DNA of 64,000 nucleotides from Clostridioides difficile_A (lineage in GTDB: Bacteria; Bacillota; Clostridia; Peptostreptococcales; Peptostreptococcaceae), in contig OX246690.1 in assembly GCA_945909635.1 (NCBI GenBank), positions 2,356,001 to 2,420,000 on the forward strand, given 5' to 3'. Position 1 is the first letter of the stretch, and each line of letters begins with the position of its first letter. The notes below the pieces were generated by a model, which was not told where the DNA came from, did no database searches, and worked only from the letters and a program-made list of their open reading frames with translations. Shown piece after piece: positions 1-8,615 of this stretch. Position numbers and translations under genes: made by a program.

Positions 1-318
1 TATTAATGCCTCCATTACATTTTCTAGTGCAGTTTTATTTTTAAATAGGTTATAATTCTGAAATACCATAGATGTATGTTTTCTTAAATTTGCTATATCT
101 TTTTTTGTCGCTTTTTCTACATCTACCTTTACATCTCCAATCATTATCTTCCCTTTTGTAGGCTCAACTAGATAATTTAAACATCTAAGGAGTGTTGATT
201 TACCTGTTCCAGATGGTCCAAGTATAGCTACTACTTCACTTTGATTTATCTCTAGATTTATACCTTTAAGAACTTCTGTCCCTTTAAAACTTTTATGTAA
301 ATTTTCTACTTTTATCAT
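1..318 (-). CDS. Polar amino-acid ABC transporter ATP-binding protein (partial, N-terminal part)
   Basis: The gene runs off the left edge; only about 106 N-terminal residues are visible. They contain a Walker A motif (GPSGTGKST, about residues 34-42) and a Q-loop (VFQNYNLF, around residue 87) of the type found in GlnQ/TcyC-class ATPases, which drive uptake of polar amino acids or cystine from the membrane's cytoplasmic face. A GGTGGAGAA ribosome site precedes the ATG at 318. It lies 29 bases downstream of the M20 amidohydrolase and is the only ATPase seen near the two polar amino-acid permease/binding-protein sets at 1656-4877, so it may serve both. The substrate is not readable from sequence. 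Confidence 0.9.
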   Translation of the reverse strand, partial: MIKVENLHKSFKGTEVLKGINLEINQSEVVAILGPSGTGKSTLLRCLNYLVEPTKGKIMIGDVKVDVEKATKKDIANLRKHTSMVFQNYNLFKNKTALENVMEALI

Positions 319-347
319 AGTTCTCCACCTTTTTTAATAAATATACT

Positions 348-1523
348 CTAAAATTGACATAAATAATCTACTGCAAGTTGAGATAATAAGGAAGATGCTA
401 TGCTCAAACATTTTTCATCTATATCAAACTTACTGTTGTGCAATTTATAGTTTATATTTTTTTCTTTATTACCTATACCTATATACATAAATAAACCAGG
501 TTTTTCTTTCATATAAATAGCAAAATCTTCACCTGTCATTGCTGGAAAATCAATCATTTCAACATTTTCATCTCCAAGTATTTTGCAAGCACTTTTTCTC
601 CCCAGTTCTATCATATTTTTATCATTTATAATAGCATCTCCTCCTGCACTCTTTTCAAACTTGCAGTCTGCTCCATGTGCTTTACATACACTTCTTACTA
701 TGTTCTCTAGAATTTTACTTACTTCAATCACTTTTTCCTGACTTACTGCTCTAATAGTTCCTTGAAGTATACATATATCTGGTATTATATTTTTGGAAAC
801 ACCAGAATTAAAAGAGCAAACAGATACTACCACTGGTACAACTGGATCAATTTTTCTTGATACTATCTGTTGAATAGACGAATACACTGCATTTCCAACT
901 GCAATTGGGTCTATACAATTGTGAGGCTCTGCTCCATGTCCACCCTTTCCGATTATTGTTATTTCGAAAGTATTAGTTGCTGCCATTGCACAATTTCTAG
1001 CTATTCCAATTTTTCCTGATTCAATGGTTGGCCAACAATGACCAGCTGCTAATACATCTACACCTTCAAGTACATTTTCTTTAATTACAATATCAGAACC
1101 ACCTTTTTCTTCACCAGGTTGAAATAGTAACTTTACATTTCCATTTAGTTCTTCTTTTATATCATTTAAAATCATTGCTGTTCCTAACAACCATGAAACA
1201 TGTGCATCATGCCCACAAGCATGCATATTATCATTTATTGATTTAAATTCTAAATCATTTTCCTCTTTTATTGGAAGAGCATCCATATCCGCTCTAAGTA
1301 GTATGGTTTTACCACTAATATTTTTTCCTTCTATAGTAGCTAATACTCCTGTGCCAGCAACATCTATATATTCTATATTAAGTTTATCTAGTTCTTCCTT
1401 TATAAGTTTGGATGTTTTAAATTCTTTAAATGCCAACTCTGGATTATGGTGTATCTGTCGCCTTATTTTTATGATTTTTTCCCTATTTTTTAGTGCAATA
1501 GATTTTATTTTAGTTTCAATCAT
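348..1523 (-). CDS. M20 family metallo-amidohydrolase (N-acyl-amino-acid or peptide hydrolase)
   Basis: A 391-residue cytosolic zinc hydrolase of the IAA-amino-acid/N-acetyl-amino-acid hydrolase group. Visible metal-site motifs are ADMDALPI (78-85), HACGHDAH (101-108) and PGEEKGG (136-142), with the dimerisation lid domain between about 180 and 290. Family members cleave an acyl or peptidyl group from an amino acid such as hippurate, N-acetylcysteine or N-acetyldiaminopimelate. It lies between an ABC ATPase and an amino-acid ABC binding protein on the same strand, so it probably processes an imported N-acylated amino acid or dipeptide. This operon layout resembles cystine/N-acetylcysteine uptake loci of Firmicutes, but that assignment is inference. 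Confidence 0.9.
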   Translation of the reverse strand: MIETKIKSIALKNREKIIKIRRQIHHNPELAFKEFKTSKLIKEELDKLNIEYIDVAGTGVLATIEGKNISGKTILLRADMDALPIKEENDLEFKSINDNMHACGHDAHVSWLLGTAMILNDIKEELNGNVKLLFQPGEEKGGSDIVIKENVLEGVDVLAAGHCWPTIESGKIGIARNCAMAATNTFEITIIGKGGHGAEPHNCIDPIAVGNAVYSSIQQIVSRKIDPVVPVVVSVCSFNSGVSKNIIPDICILQGTIRAVSQEKVIEVSKILENIVRSVCKAHGADCKFEKSAGGDAIINDKNMIELGRKSACKILGDENVEMIDFPAMTGEDFAIYMKEKPGLFMYIGIGNKEKNINYKLHNSKFDIDEKCLSIASSLLSQLAVDYLCQF

Positions 1524-1655
1524 TTACAATACCTCCATAACTTATTTTTATTTATAAAGACTACTATAAATACATTATAATACACAGATAACTATAGATA
1601 AATTTAGTATACTTATCTATAGTTATCAAAACTTTATATTTTAGTTTTGGAGTAC

Positions 1656-2453
1656 TTATTTTTGTATATCAGCACTTACATCCATTCCAAACCATTTTTC
1701 AGATATTTTTTTCACTGTTCCATCTGCAAGCATTTCCTCTATTGCTTTGTTTACATCTTCTTTTATAGTCTTAGATTTTTCATCATCTTTCTTAAAGAAA
1801 TATGCTATGTTAGTAACTGATAATTTATCATCTAATACTCTTATCTTAATGTTAGCTTTTTTAGCATCACCTACAACAGTAAGTTCCGCATCAATCCAGG
1901 CACTAACTCTTCCTAAGTCTAAATCTTGAATACCATTAGTTCCATCACCATAAACCTTTTCTTCAAATAAATTATCTTTATTAACACTAGCTGCAACTTG
2001 TTGACCTTGAGAACCTTCTGATACTGCTACAACTTTTCCTTTTAAATCTTCAAGTTTATTAATTTCATTATTTCCATCTTTTACAGCGATACATACAGCA
2101 TCAGAACCATAAGGTATAGAAGCATCATATTTTTCTAATCTTTCTTTAGACATTCCAAAGAAGTTGGCTGCTACATCAACTTTACCAGAATCTAACATAC
2201 CAAATATAGAACTAAAACCTGTTGGCTCCATTTTTATTTCATATCCACTTCTTTTACCAATCTCTTTCCACATGTCAACTTCAAAACCTTTATGCTCACC
2301 ATTGTCAACATAAGAATATGGGTCGGCTGAATTAGATGAAGCTACATTTATAACCTTTTCATCCTTTGCTTCCTCTTTTTTTGAACAACCAGTAGTTACA
2401 ACTGCTAATGCTAAAACTGCTACTAAACATTTTATAATATTTCTTTTTATCAT
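1656..2453 (-). CDS. Polar amino-acid ABC transporter substrate-binding lipoprotein
   Basis: About 265 residues. The frame is open from a GTG at 2468, but AGGAGAAG lies directly before the ATG at 2453, which is chosen as start. A signal peptide ends in the lipobox TTGC, followed by a Lys/Glu-rich linker and a type-II periplasmic-binding (SBP_bac_3) fold: 'FEVDMWKEIG' early and 'KISEKWFG' near the C terminus are family hallmarks. It captures a polar amino acid outside the membrane for the permease at 2513. It is related to the second binding protein at 4074, which suggests an old duplication. The ligand is unknown. Confidence 0.9.
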   Translation of the reverse strand: MIKRNIIKCLVAVLALAVVTTGCSKKEEAKDEKVINVASSNSADPYSYVDNGEHKGFEVDMWKEIGKRSGYEIKMEPTGFSSIFGMLDSGKVDVAANFFGMSKERLEKYDASIPYGSDAVCIAVKDGNNEINKLEDLKGKVVAVSEGSQGQQVAASVNKDNLFEEKVYGDGTNGIQDLDLGRVSAWIDAELTVVGDAKKANIKIRVLDDKLSVTNIAYFFKKDDEKSKTIKEDVNKAIEEMLADGTVKKISEKWFGMDVSADIQK

Positions 2454-2512
2454 ATCTCTTCTCCTCACACCATTTTTATGTAAAAATACTTTATATGTAT
2501 TTTTTTAATATT

Positions 2513-3175
2513 CTAATAATCACTTATCTTCTTTTCTAACTTTTTTTGTCCCCATCCTAAAGGAGTTATTATACACCAATAAATTACCATAACTGCTCCA
2601 TACACTTCAAAGAACTTAAAACTCAATGCTCCTTGTGACTTAGCAGCACCCATTATATCATTTACTCCAACAACAAAAGCTACAGAAGACCCTTTAATTA
2701 AATCTATAAAATTATTGAATAATGATGGCAAGGCAACTCTTATAGCCTGTGGTATCACTATTCTTTTCATGGTTTGTAAATTTGTTAATCCCATTGCATA
2801 TGATGCTTCTACCTGCCCTTTATCAATTGAAAGTATGGATGCTCTTATAGTTTCAGACATATAAGCTCCCATATTTAAACTAAGTACTATAGAGGTTGCA
2901 AATACTGGGTCCATGTTTTTAACCAAATCACTCATATATGCCAGTCCAAAATATAGAAAGAATAACTGTGGCATAAGAGGTGTACCTCTAAAGATAGATA
3001 CATACACTTTACATATTTGATTCAATACTTTCACTTTGTAATAAGATGATAACGCTACTATTGTACCTATAATTAATGAAAATACTAATGAACTTATTGC
3101 CAAAATAACAGTTATATTGAATGATTTCATTATTATTGGAAATAATTCTAAAAAATATTTCATACTAAAAATCAT
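2513..3175 (-). CDS. Polar amino-acid ABC transporter permease
   Basis: A 220-residue HisM/TcyB-type membrane protein with about five hydrophobic segments and the EAA coupling loop 'EASYAMGLTNLQTMKRIVIPQA' region (about residues 133-154) that contacts the ATPase. A GAGGGGGG ribosome site precedes the ATG at 3175. It sits directly upstream of the binding protein at 1656. A 238-base gap with its own promoter-like sequence separates it from the paralogous permease at 3413, so it may begin a separate transcript. Confidence 0.9.
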   Translation of the reverse strand: MIFSMKYFLELFPIIMKSFNITVILAISSLVFSLIIGTIVALSSYYKVKVLNQICKVYVSIFRGTPLMPQLFFLYFGLAYMSDLVKNMDPVFATSIVLSLNMGAYMSETIRASILSIDKGQVEASYAMGLTNLQTMKRIVIPQAIRVALPSLFNNFIDLIKGSSVAFVVGVNDIMGAAKSQGALSFKFFEVYGAVMVIYWCIITPLGWGQKKLEKKISDY

Positions 3176-3231
3176 AAAATAAGTCCCCCCTCACTTAATG
3201 TTGTTTTTTGCAAGCTTTTGTCACATGTTAA

Positions 3232-3261
3232 ATTATAATAGAATTTTCTTTATTTTTCCAA
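3232..3261 (-). promoter_or_regulatory. Candidate sigma-A promoter for the downstream amino-acid ABC set
   Basis: On the minus strand TTGGAA (3261-3256) and TATAAT (3237-3232) are separated by 18 bases. They lie about 60 bases upstream of the permease start at 3175. The -10 matches consensus fully and the -35 at four of six positions. No clear terminator was seen after the gene at 3413, so read-through from upstream is also possible. Confidence 0.5.
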
Positions 3262-3412
3262 TAGAAAAAAACTATTTTATTAACTGACTATATAGACCCT
3301 TTTGATACTATATTTTTTTGATATTTAGACTACTAAATGTCTTTTTTCTAAAATTAAAAATTTATTTACAAGAAGGAACATATTTATATAACCTATCTTT
3401 AAACACCAAAAT

Positions 3413-4081
3413 CTAATATGCTTTTCCTATCCTTTTTTCAACCTTGATTTGTATATTACTCAATACTATAGATACCGCCCAATAAATTAGTATCGTTACC
3501 ATATATATCTCAAAAAATTTAAAACTTGATGCAGCTTCTACTTGAGCTACTCCCATTAAATCCTGTATTCCTATAGTCAAACCTAAGGAAGACCCCTTAA
3601 TTATATCTAGTGTACAACTTACAATAGGAGGTACTGCAGATGTAGCTGCTTGAGGTAAGATTATTTTAACCATTGACTGATATTTACTTAATCCAAAAGC
3701 ATAACAGGCCTCTTGTTGTCCTTTATCAACACTCTCAATGGATGCTCGTATAATTTCTGCCATGTATGCAGATGAATTTACACCTAAACAAATTACTATT
3801 GCTAAATAAGGAGAACAATCTTTCATGAAGGAAAATATCATCGGAAATCCAAAGTAAAAGAAAAATATTTGAATTAAAAGTGGTGTTCCTCTAAAGAATG
3901 AAATGTATATTCTAGTTATGTATTTCAAAATTTTTGATTTTGTCTGTGTAAAAAATGCAAGTATCACACCCAATAATATTGATATAAAAAATGCAACAAT
4001 AGATATTAGTATTGTTATTCCCAAGGCTTTAATTAAAAATGGAAATATACTTAGACAAAATTCAAAGTTCAAATTACTCAT
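3413..4081 (-). CDS. Polar amino-acid ABC transporter permease (second set)
   Basis: A 222-residue HisM-type permease with about five membrane segments and an EAA loop ('EACYAFGLSKYQSM', about residues 134-147). It is clearly paralogous to the permease at 2513: both carry 'SFFRGTPLL/FRGTPLM' and 'IIKGSS/LIKGSS' motifs. Its ATG overlaps the last 8 bases of the binding-protein gene at 4074, indicating translational coupling. No dedicated ATPase gene lies beside it. Confidence 0.9.
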   Translation of the reverse strand: MSNLNFEFCLSIFPFLIKALGITILISIVAFFISILLGVILAFFTQTKSKILKYITRIYISFFRGTPLLIQIFFFYFGFPMIFSFMKDCSPYLAIVICLGVNSSAYMAEIIRASIESVDKGQQEACYAFGLSKYQSMVKIILPQAATSAVPPIVSCTLDIIKGSSLGLTIGIQDLMGVAQVEAASSFKFFEIYMVTILIYWAVSIVLSNIQIKVEKRIGKAY

Positions 4082-4877
4082 TAGTAGGCTCCTTAGTAAT
4101 ATCTTTTCCTAGCCAAGTTTCAGATATTTTAGTCAAAGTTCCATCTTTGTGCATATCTGCAATTACTTTATTTACTTCTTTTGTCCATTCTTCACCTTTT
4201 TCATTTTTTTGAAGTGCAAAAGAACAAGCACCAAATTGAATAGGAGGTTCTACCATTTTAAGATTTAATTTTTGTTCTTTTATGGCTATTAAAGCCTCAA
4301 CGTCCTGTGCAACCACTGCATCTAATCTTCCCATTTCTAGGTCTTGATAGTTCCCTTTAAGAGTTGCGCTTGAATAATTTACTATTTTTATTTCGCCATT
4401 TGGATACTTTTCTTTTAGTATTTCATTTGCCACTGCTCCAGTACCCACACCTACCTTTTTGCCAACTAAATCATCTATTGATTTTATACTATTATCATCT
4501 TTTCTAACAATAATATTTGTTCCACTATAATTATAAGCATCTGAAAAACCATATTTTTCCTTTCTGTCTGGTGTTGCAGTAAGTTGAGCAGATACTACAT
4601 CTGCTTTATCAGCTTCTAATAATCCAAATAATCCACTAAAATCAGTTAATACCCATTCAACTTTACAATTAGTTCGTTTAGAAAATTCATCCCAGAAATC
4701 CACTTCAAACCCTTTAAGTTTATCTTTCTCTTTAAAAGCAAAGGGGAAATACGTTCCTGATGTAGCAACTCTTATAGTTTTTTGTTCTTCTTTATTTTTA
4801 TTATTTCCTGATGAACATCCTGTAATTAAAAGTGATGATGCTAAAACAAGCATAATAATTAACTTAAGCTTCTTCAT
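4074..4877 (-). CDS. Polar amino-acid ABC transporter substrate-binding lipoprotein (second set)
   Basis: A 267-residue lipoprotein with signal peptide and lipobox ITGC near residue 21, then an SBP_bac_3 fold ('FEVDFWDEFSKR', 'DAVVAQDVEALIAIK', C-terminal 'KISETWLGKD'). It binds a polar amino acid at the outer membrane face for the permease at 3413, whose start overlaps its end. It is 28 bases downstream of metI and on the same strand, so it may be co-transcribed with metQNI. It shares the overall plan of the binding protein at 1656 but differs enough that the ligands need not be the same. Confidence 0.9.
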   Translation of the reverse strand: MKKLKLIIMLVLASSLLITGCSSGNNKNKEEQKTIRVATSGTYFPFAFKEKDKLKGFEVDFWDEFSKRTNCKVEWVLTDFSGLFGLLEADKADVVSAQLTATPDRKEKYGFSDAYNYSGTNIIVRKDDNSIKSIDDLVGKKVGVGTGAVANEILKEKYPNGEIKIVNYSSATLKGNYQDLEMGRLDAVVAQDVEALIAIKEQKLNLKMVEPPIQFGACSFALQKNEKGEEWTKEVNKVIADMHKDGTLTKISETWLGKDITKEPTNE

Positions 4878-4905
4878 AGTTTGTTCTCTCCTTTTAAATC
4901 TAATT

Positions 4906-5562
4906 TTATTTCAATTTTTTATATAATACATTTCCAACAGTTTGAATCACTTGAACCATTATAATTATTATAATTACAGTTCCATACATTATGGTATCGT
5001 TAAATGTTTGATAACCATATATCAGAGCAACTGACCCTAAACCTCCTGCCCCTAATGCTCCTGCCATAGCAGAACTACCAAGTATTGATACAGTTGCAAG
5101 AGTTATACTTGAACATATAGATGGTATAGCTTCTCTAAACATAATACTAAACAATATTTGTAAATTTGAAGCACCAAAAGATTTAGCTGCTTCAATCATA
5201 CCTTTATCAACTTCTCTAAGATTACTTTCAATTAATCTAGCTATAAATGGAGATGCAACTATTATAAGAGGTAACATAGCTGCTTGTTTTCCAATAGAAG
5301 TACCTACTACAAATCTTGTAATTGGAGTTATAGACACCGCCAATATGATAAATGGAAATGACCTAATTATATTTATCATCAAATCTAAAATCTTATATAT
5401 GTATTTATTAGGACTAAGTCCTTCATTTGAAGTTTCTACTAATATAATAGCTAATATAAAACCGATTATAGAAGATATAACAGTAGCCCATGTAACCATA
5501 TAAATAGTATCAAACACTGCAGGAATTATTATTTTATTTATTACAAGACTTGGATTATCCAT
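4906..5562 (-). CDS. metI: Methionine ABC transporter permease MetI
   Basis: A 218-residue D/L-methionine permease with five predicted membrane segments. The EAA loop is 'EAAKSFGASNLQILF' around residue 143, and the family glycine-rich stretch 'GALGAGGLG' follows. It forms a heterotetramer with MetN and receives methionine or a methionine derivative from MetQ. Its ATG overlaps the last 8 bases of metN. Length and motifs match the family. In this locus the substrate might be a methylated sulfur compound rather than methionine itself. Confidence 0.95.
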   Translation of the reverse strand: MDNPSLVINKIIIPAVFDTIYMVTWATVISSIIGFILAIILVETSNEGLSPNKYIYKILDLMINIIRSFPFIILAVSITPITRFVVGTSIGKQAAMLPLIIVASPFIARLIESNLREVDKGMIEAAKSFGASNLQILFSIMFREAIPSICSSITLATVSILGSSAMAGALGAGGLGSVALIYGYQTFNDTIMYGTVIIIIIMVQVIQTVGNVLYKKLK

Positions 5563-6523
5563 TATCTAAAGCCTCCCAAATTATGCATCTACTATTTAAA
5601 TACTCACTAATTATTTTTTTATCTCTAGCATCCATGTTTATAACAGTGCTACCTATAATATCATCTCTGAATTTTTCTAGCTTAGAAGACACAATTGAAA
5701 AATTAACTGGAATTTGTTTTGCCATTTCTGGAATCAATGTATTTTTAGCTTTATCCTGTTTAAATAATATTCTTATATTTACACCTTCTTCTGGCATAAT
5801 CTCCGATTGCTCTCCTAAAAGTCTCTTTAAGCAGTCTGGTTGATTCAAGAATAGCTTTTGGACATCTCCCAATGCAGCTATCTTTCCATATTCTAATATA
5901 GCTACTCTATTACATATTTCTCTAATAACATCCATTTGATGAGTGACTAATACTATAGTTATGTTTAGTCTTTCATTTATTTCTCTCAAAAGTGATAGTA
6001 TAGATTTTGTAGTTTCTGGGTCAAGTGCAGATGTAGCTTCGTCACTAAGTAAAATTTTAGGCTCCAGTGATAAAGCTCTAGCTATAGCAACTCTCTGGCG
6101 TTGTCCTCCACTCAATTCTTTAGGCTTTTGATATATCTTATCTTCTATACCTACTATTTTTACAAGTTCCATTACTTTTTTTTCTATTTCATCTTTTTTA
6201 TATCCCCAACACTTCATTGGAATAGCTATATTATTATATACATTTTGTCTTTCTAATAGAGAAAAATGTTGAAATATCATTCCTATATTCTTTCTGTATT
6301 CTCTAATTTTGCGATATGAATTGTTTTTTATTTCACATCCATCTACCAAAATTTCACCCTTTTCATAATCTTCCAATAGATTTATACATCTTAAAAGTGT
6401 AGATTTCCCAGCACCACTTTTCCCTATCAAACCAAATATTTCGCCTTGCTCTATAGAAAGAGATATATCTTTTAACACATCTAAACTTCCAAAAGATTTA
6501 TACAATTTAGACACATTTATCAA
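5555..6523 (-). CDS. metN: Methionine ABC transporter ATP-binding protein MetN
   Basis: A 322-residue ATPase: Walker A GKSGAGKST, signature ELSGGQRQR, Walker B/D-loop LLSDEATSALD. After about residue 245 comes the C-terminal NIL regulatory domain that in E. coli MetN binds methionine and inhibits transport when the cell is replete. The presence of NIL makes the MetN call secure. It overlaps metI and follows metQ across a 95-base gap that contains a strong hairpin (6549-6590). Confidence 0.96.
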   Translation of the reverse strand: MINVSKLYKSFGSLDVLKDISLSIEQGEIFGLIGKSGAGKSTLLRCINLLEDYEKGEILVDGCEIKNNSYRKIREYRKNIGMIFQHFSLLERQNVYNNIAIPMKCWGYKKDEIEKKVMELVKIVGIEDKIYQKPKELSGGQRQRVAIARALSLEPKILLSDEATSALDPETTKSILSLLREINERLNITIVLVTHQMDVIREICNRVAILEYGKIAALGDVQKLFLNQPDCLKRLLGEQSEIMPEEGVNIRILFKQDKAKNTLIPEMAKQIPVNFSIVSSKLEKFRDDIIGSTVINMDARDKKIISEYLNSRCIIWEALDNG

Positions 6524-6548
6524 ATAATCACCTCAAGTTTTTCACATA

Positions 6549-6590
6549 GAATTAAGCTGTTTTTTATACACACATAAAACAGCTTAATTC
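6549..6590 (-). promoter_or_regulatory. Intercistronic hairpin between metQ and metN
   Basis: A perfect 15-bp inverted repeat (GAATTAAGCTGTTTT and its complement) with a 12-base loop. On the transcribed minus strand it is not followed by a U-run, so it looks less like a full terminator than a partial terminator or a 3'-end stabiliser for metQ mRNA. Such elements often let the binding protein outnumber the ATPase and permease. Confidence 0.7.
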
Positions 6591-6618
6591 TTTTAAATAG
6601 TTAAATCTAAAAATTATG

Positions 6619-7458
6619 TTATTTATCTTCTATAAGAACTGATGTAGTACCATAATTTTTCTCTATTATAGCTTTTACTTTTTCTCCTTTTAACTCTTTA
6701 GTTAAAGCTTTAGCCCATTCTTGGTCTTTATTTTCACTTTTAGTAGCTAAAACTATACCATATTCTGACCCATGCTCATCAAAAGCTAAAGCACTTTCTG
6801 GGTCTTTGTCAGATTTCATTATTTGTATTGCTCTAACCACTCCTAAATCTACATCTGGAAGTGCACTTGGAATTTTTACAGTATCCATTTCTATAAATTC
6901 TAGATTGTGTTTATTTTCAACTACCTCTAAAGGACTATAAGTTTTGACACCATCTTTTAATTTAATTAAACCTTCATCTGCTAATAAAACTAATGCTCTT
7001 GATTTATTAGTTGCATCTGATGGTATAGCAACTTTCATATTATCTTTAACATCATTTAAGCTTTTTAATTTATCTGAGTATACACCCATTTTTGAATAAT
7101 AAATAGGCTCTCCTACTGCTGACAAGTCTGTACCTTTATCTTTATTAAATTGCTCTAAAAACGCACTATGTTGATAGAAATTGGCATCTAAAGTTCCTTC
7201 AGCAACTCCACTATTTGGACTTATTATATCTCCATCAAAAAGAGTAACTTCCATTTTATAACCATCATTTAAATAATCTTTTTGTACTGCATCTAACATT
7301 TCTTTTATAATAGGGTCAGATGTACCTACTTTAACAGTTTTTACTTCTTTTTTAGCAGACTCACTTTCTTTTTTTTCATTATCATTTCCAGAACATGCTA
7401 CTAATGATAATGATAGTATAGCTATTAGTGATAAACTAATTAATTTTTTAATTTTCAT
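6619..7458 (-). CDS. metQ: Methionine-binding lipoprotein MetQ
   Basis: About 279 residues with signal peptide, lipobox SLVAC and an NlpA/MetQ fold. The motifs 'VGTSDPIIKEMLD', 'DANFYQHSAFLEQFN' and 'AIPSDATNKSRALVLL' are typical. The frame opens at a TTG at 7470, but that TTG lies inside the ribosome site (TTGGAGGAAG), so the ATG at 7458 is used. It delivers methionine-like ligands to MetNI. It lies just 30 bases downstream of a corrinoid-methyltransferase-type gene, an unusual neighbour for metQ. Confidence 0.95.
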   Translation of the reverse strand: MKIKKLISLSLIAILSLSLVACSGNDNEKKESESAKKEVKTVKVGTSDPIIKEMLDAVQKDYLNDGYKMEVTLFDGDIISPNSGVAEGTLDANFYQHSAFLEQFNKDKGTDLSAVGEPIYYSKMGVYSDKLKSLNDVKDNMKVAIPSDATNKSRALVLLADEGLIKLKDGVKTYSPLEVVENKHNLEFIEMDTVKIPSALPDVDLGVVRAIQIMKSDKDPESALAFDEHGSEYGIVLATKSENKDQEWAKALTKELKGEKVKAIIEKNYGTTSVLIEDK

Positions 7459-7488
7459 GACTTCCTCCAATGATATTTTTATTAATAT

Positions 7489-8565
7489 TTAAAATGTACA
7501 TAATTTACCTTTTACAGCATTTTTACTGTAAATTCTAGCAGCATTCATAAATGCATGTATGTTCTCAATAGGAGTTCCTACCGGAATTTGACAACCAGGA
7601 GATAACGTAAATCCACATGGATTGTCACTTGCCTTTAAGATACATTCCTTTACTGATTCCATTACATCATTAATACTTCCATTTCTCATAATTTCTACTG
7701 GTGGTACATTTCCAGAGATACCCATACTGTTTCCAATTGCTTTTTTAACCTCTTCTAAATCTTCGCAATTATCAACACTAAACGCAGAAAGACCTACATC
7801 AACTAAATCTTGCCATCTGTCTTTAGTCTTTCCACATATATGTATAGATGGTGCTGAACCTGTAATTTCTTTAACTCCTAGTACGAATTCTTCTAAATAT
7901 GGTTTTACAAATTCCTTAAACTGCACTAAGCTTATCAGATTAGACGAAGCTACCGGTTCAGCTAGACTGACACTTGACCCACATTCTTTATAAATTACTT
8001 CTGTGTATCTTAGCATGCATTTTACTGTATATTTTAAAAGTTTATGTAAATTTTCTTTATTTTTAACAGTATCTTTTAGTATATTCTCAGCTCCTCTTAT
8101 AGCTACAACATTACTTATTGGACCTGCTAAACTTGAACCTATAAATCTTTCATTTGAAAATTCATCTGTTAAGACTTTTAATGCTTCTATAATAGCTGGC
8201 ATTCTCCCATCTTTATAAGGGTCTATTATATCTAAAGAATCAAGCATTGAATAATCTTTGAGTACAGGCTCAACTATAAAAGAGACTGAATCTTTGGGAT
8301 ATTTTAACTTAGAACCAAGAGCTTCTCCTATGCCTCTAAGACCTAAACCTACACCCATAGAATCCACATTAAAATCTCTTGCTAAATTTCGTTCCATTTC
8401 AATCATCATTTCTGAAGAATAATAATAATCACTTATATTTAATCCATACATAACAGGTGCTGTTTCAGATAAAGAAAATGAACATGGTAATCTATCAACT
8501 TCTTTTCCTGATTTATATAAAATTGCCCTTTCTTTAGGTGTTAATTCATCTTTTAATATTTTCAT
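7489..8565 (-). CDS. UroD-fold corrinoid methyltransferase (MtaA/CmuA type)
   Basis: About 358 residues of the uroporphyrinogen-decarboxylase superfamily. The zinc-thiolate pattern of methylcobamide methyltransferases is present: HICGKT in the C-terminal half, then SPGC before 'VGTPIENIHAF'. Such enzymes move a methyl group between a methylated substrate, a corrinoid protein and a thiol or tetrahydrofolate. True heme-pathway HemE lacks this His-x-Cys pattern. The reading frame is open from TTG at 8580, but the ATG at 8565 behind GGGGCG is preferred. It belongs to the cluster with RACo and the corrinoid carrier. Its exact substrate is unknown. Confidence 0.85.
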   Translation of the reverse strand: MKILKDELTPKERAILYKSGKEVDRLPCSFSLSETAPVMYGLNISDYYYSSEMMIEMERNLARDFNVDSMGVGLGLRGIGEALGSKLKYPKDSVSFIVEPVLKDYSMLDSLDIIDPYKDGRMPAIIEALKVLTDEFSNERFIGSSLAGPISNVVAIRGAENILKDTVKNKENLHKLLKYTVKCMLRYTEVIYKECGSSVSLAEPVASSNLISLVQFKEFVKPYLEEFVLGVKEITGSAPSIHICGKTKDRWQDLVDVGLSAFSVDNCEDLEEVKKAIGNSMGISGNVPPVEIMRNGSINDVMESVKECILKASDNPCGFTLSPGCQIPVGTPIENIHAFMNAARIYSKNAVKGKLCTF

Positions 8566-8615
8566 CTCAACACGCCCCAATAATTAAAATTTATATTACT
8601 TCAAAGTTAAAGTGC

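Noticed and set aside
1303..1557. Plus-strand ORF opposite the M20 hydrolase gene
   Set aside because: No ribosome site, low-complexity hydrophobic translation and full overlap with a well-supported gene; the same holds for other antisense ORFs such as 5550-5843, 7622-7993 and 32216-32698.
6524..8600. SAM (S-box) or T-box riboswitch ahead of metQNI
   Set aside because: The gaps before metQ (about 30 bases) and metN (95 bases) are too short and hold only a simple hairpin; no S-box core is present.
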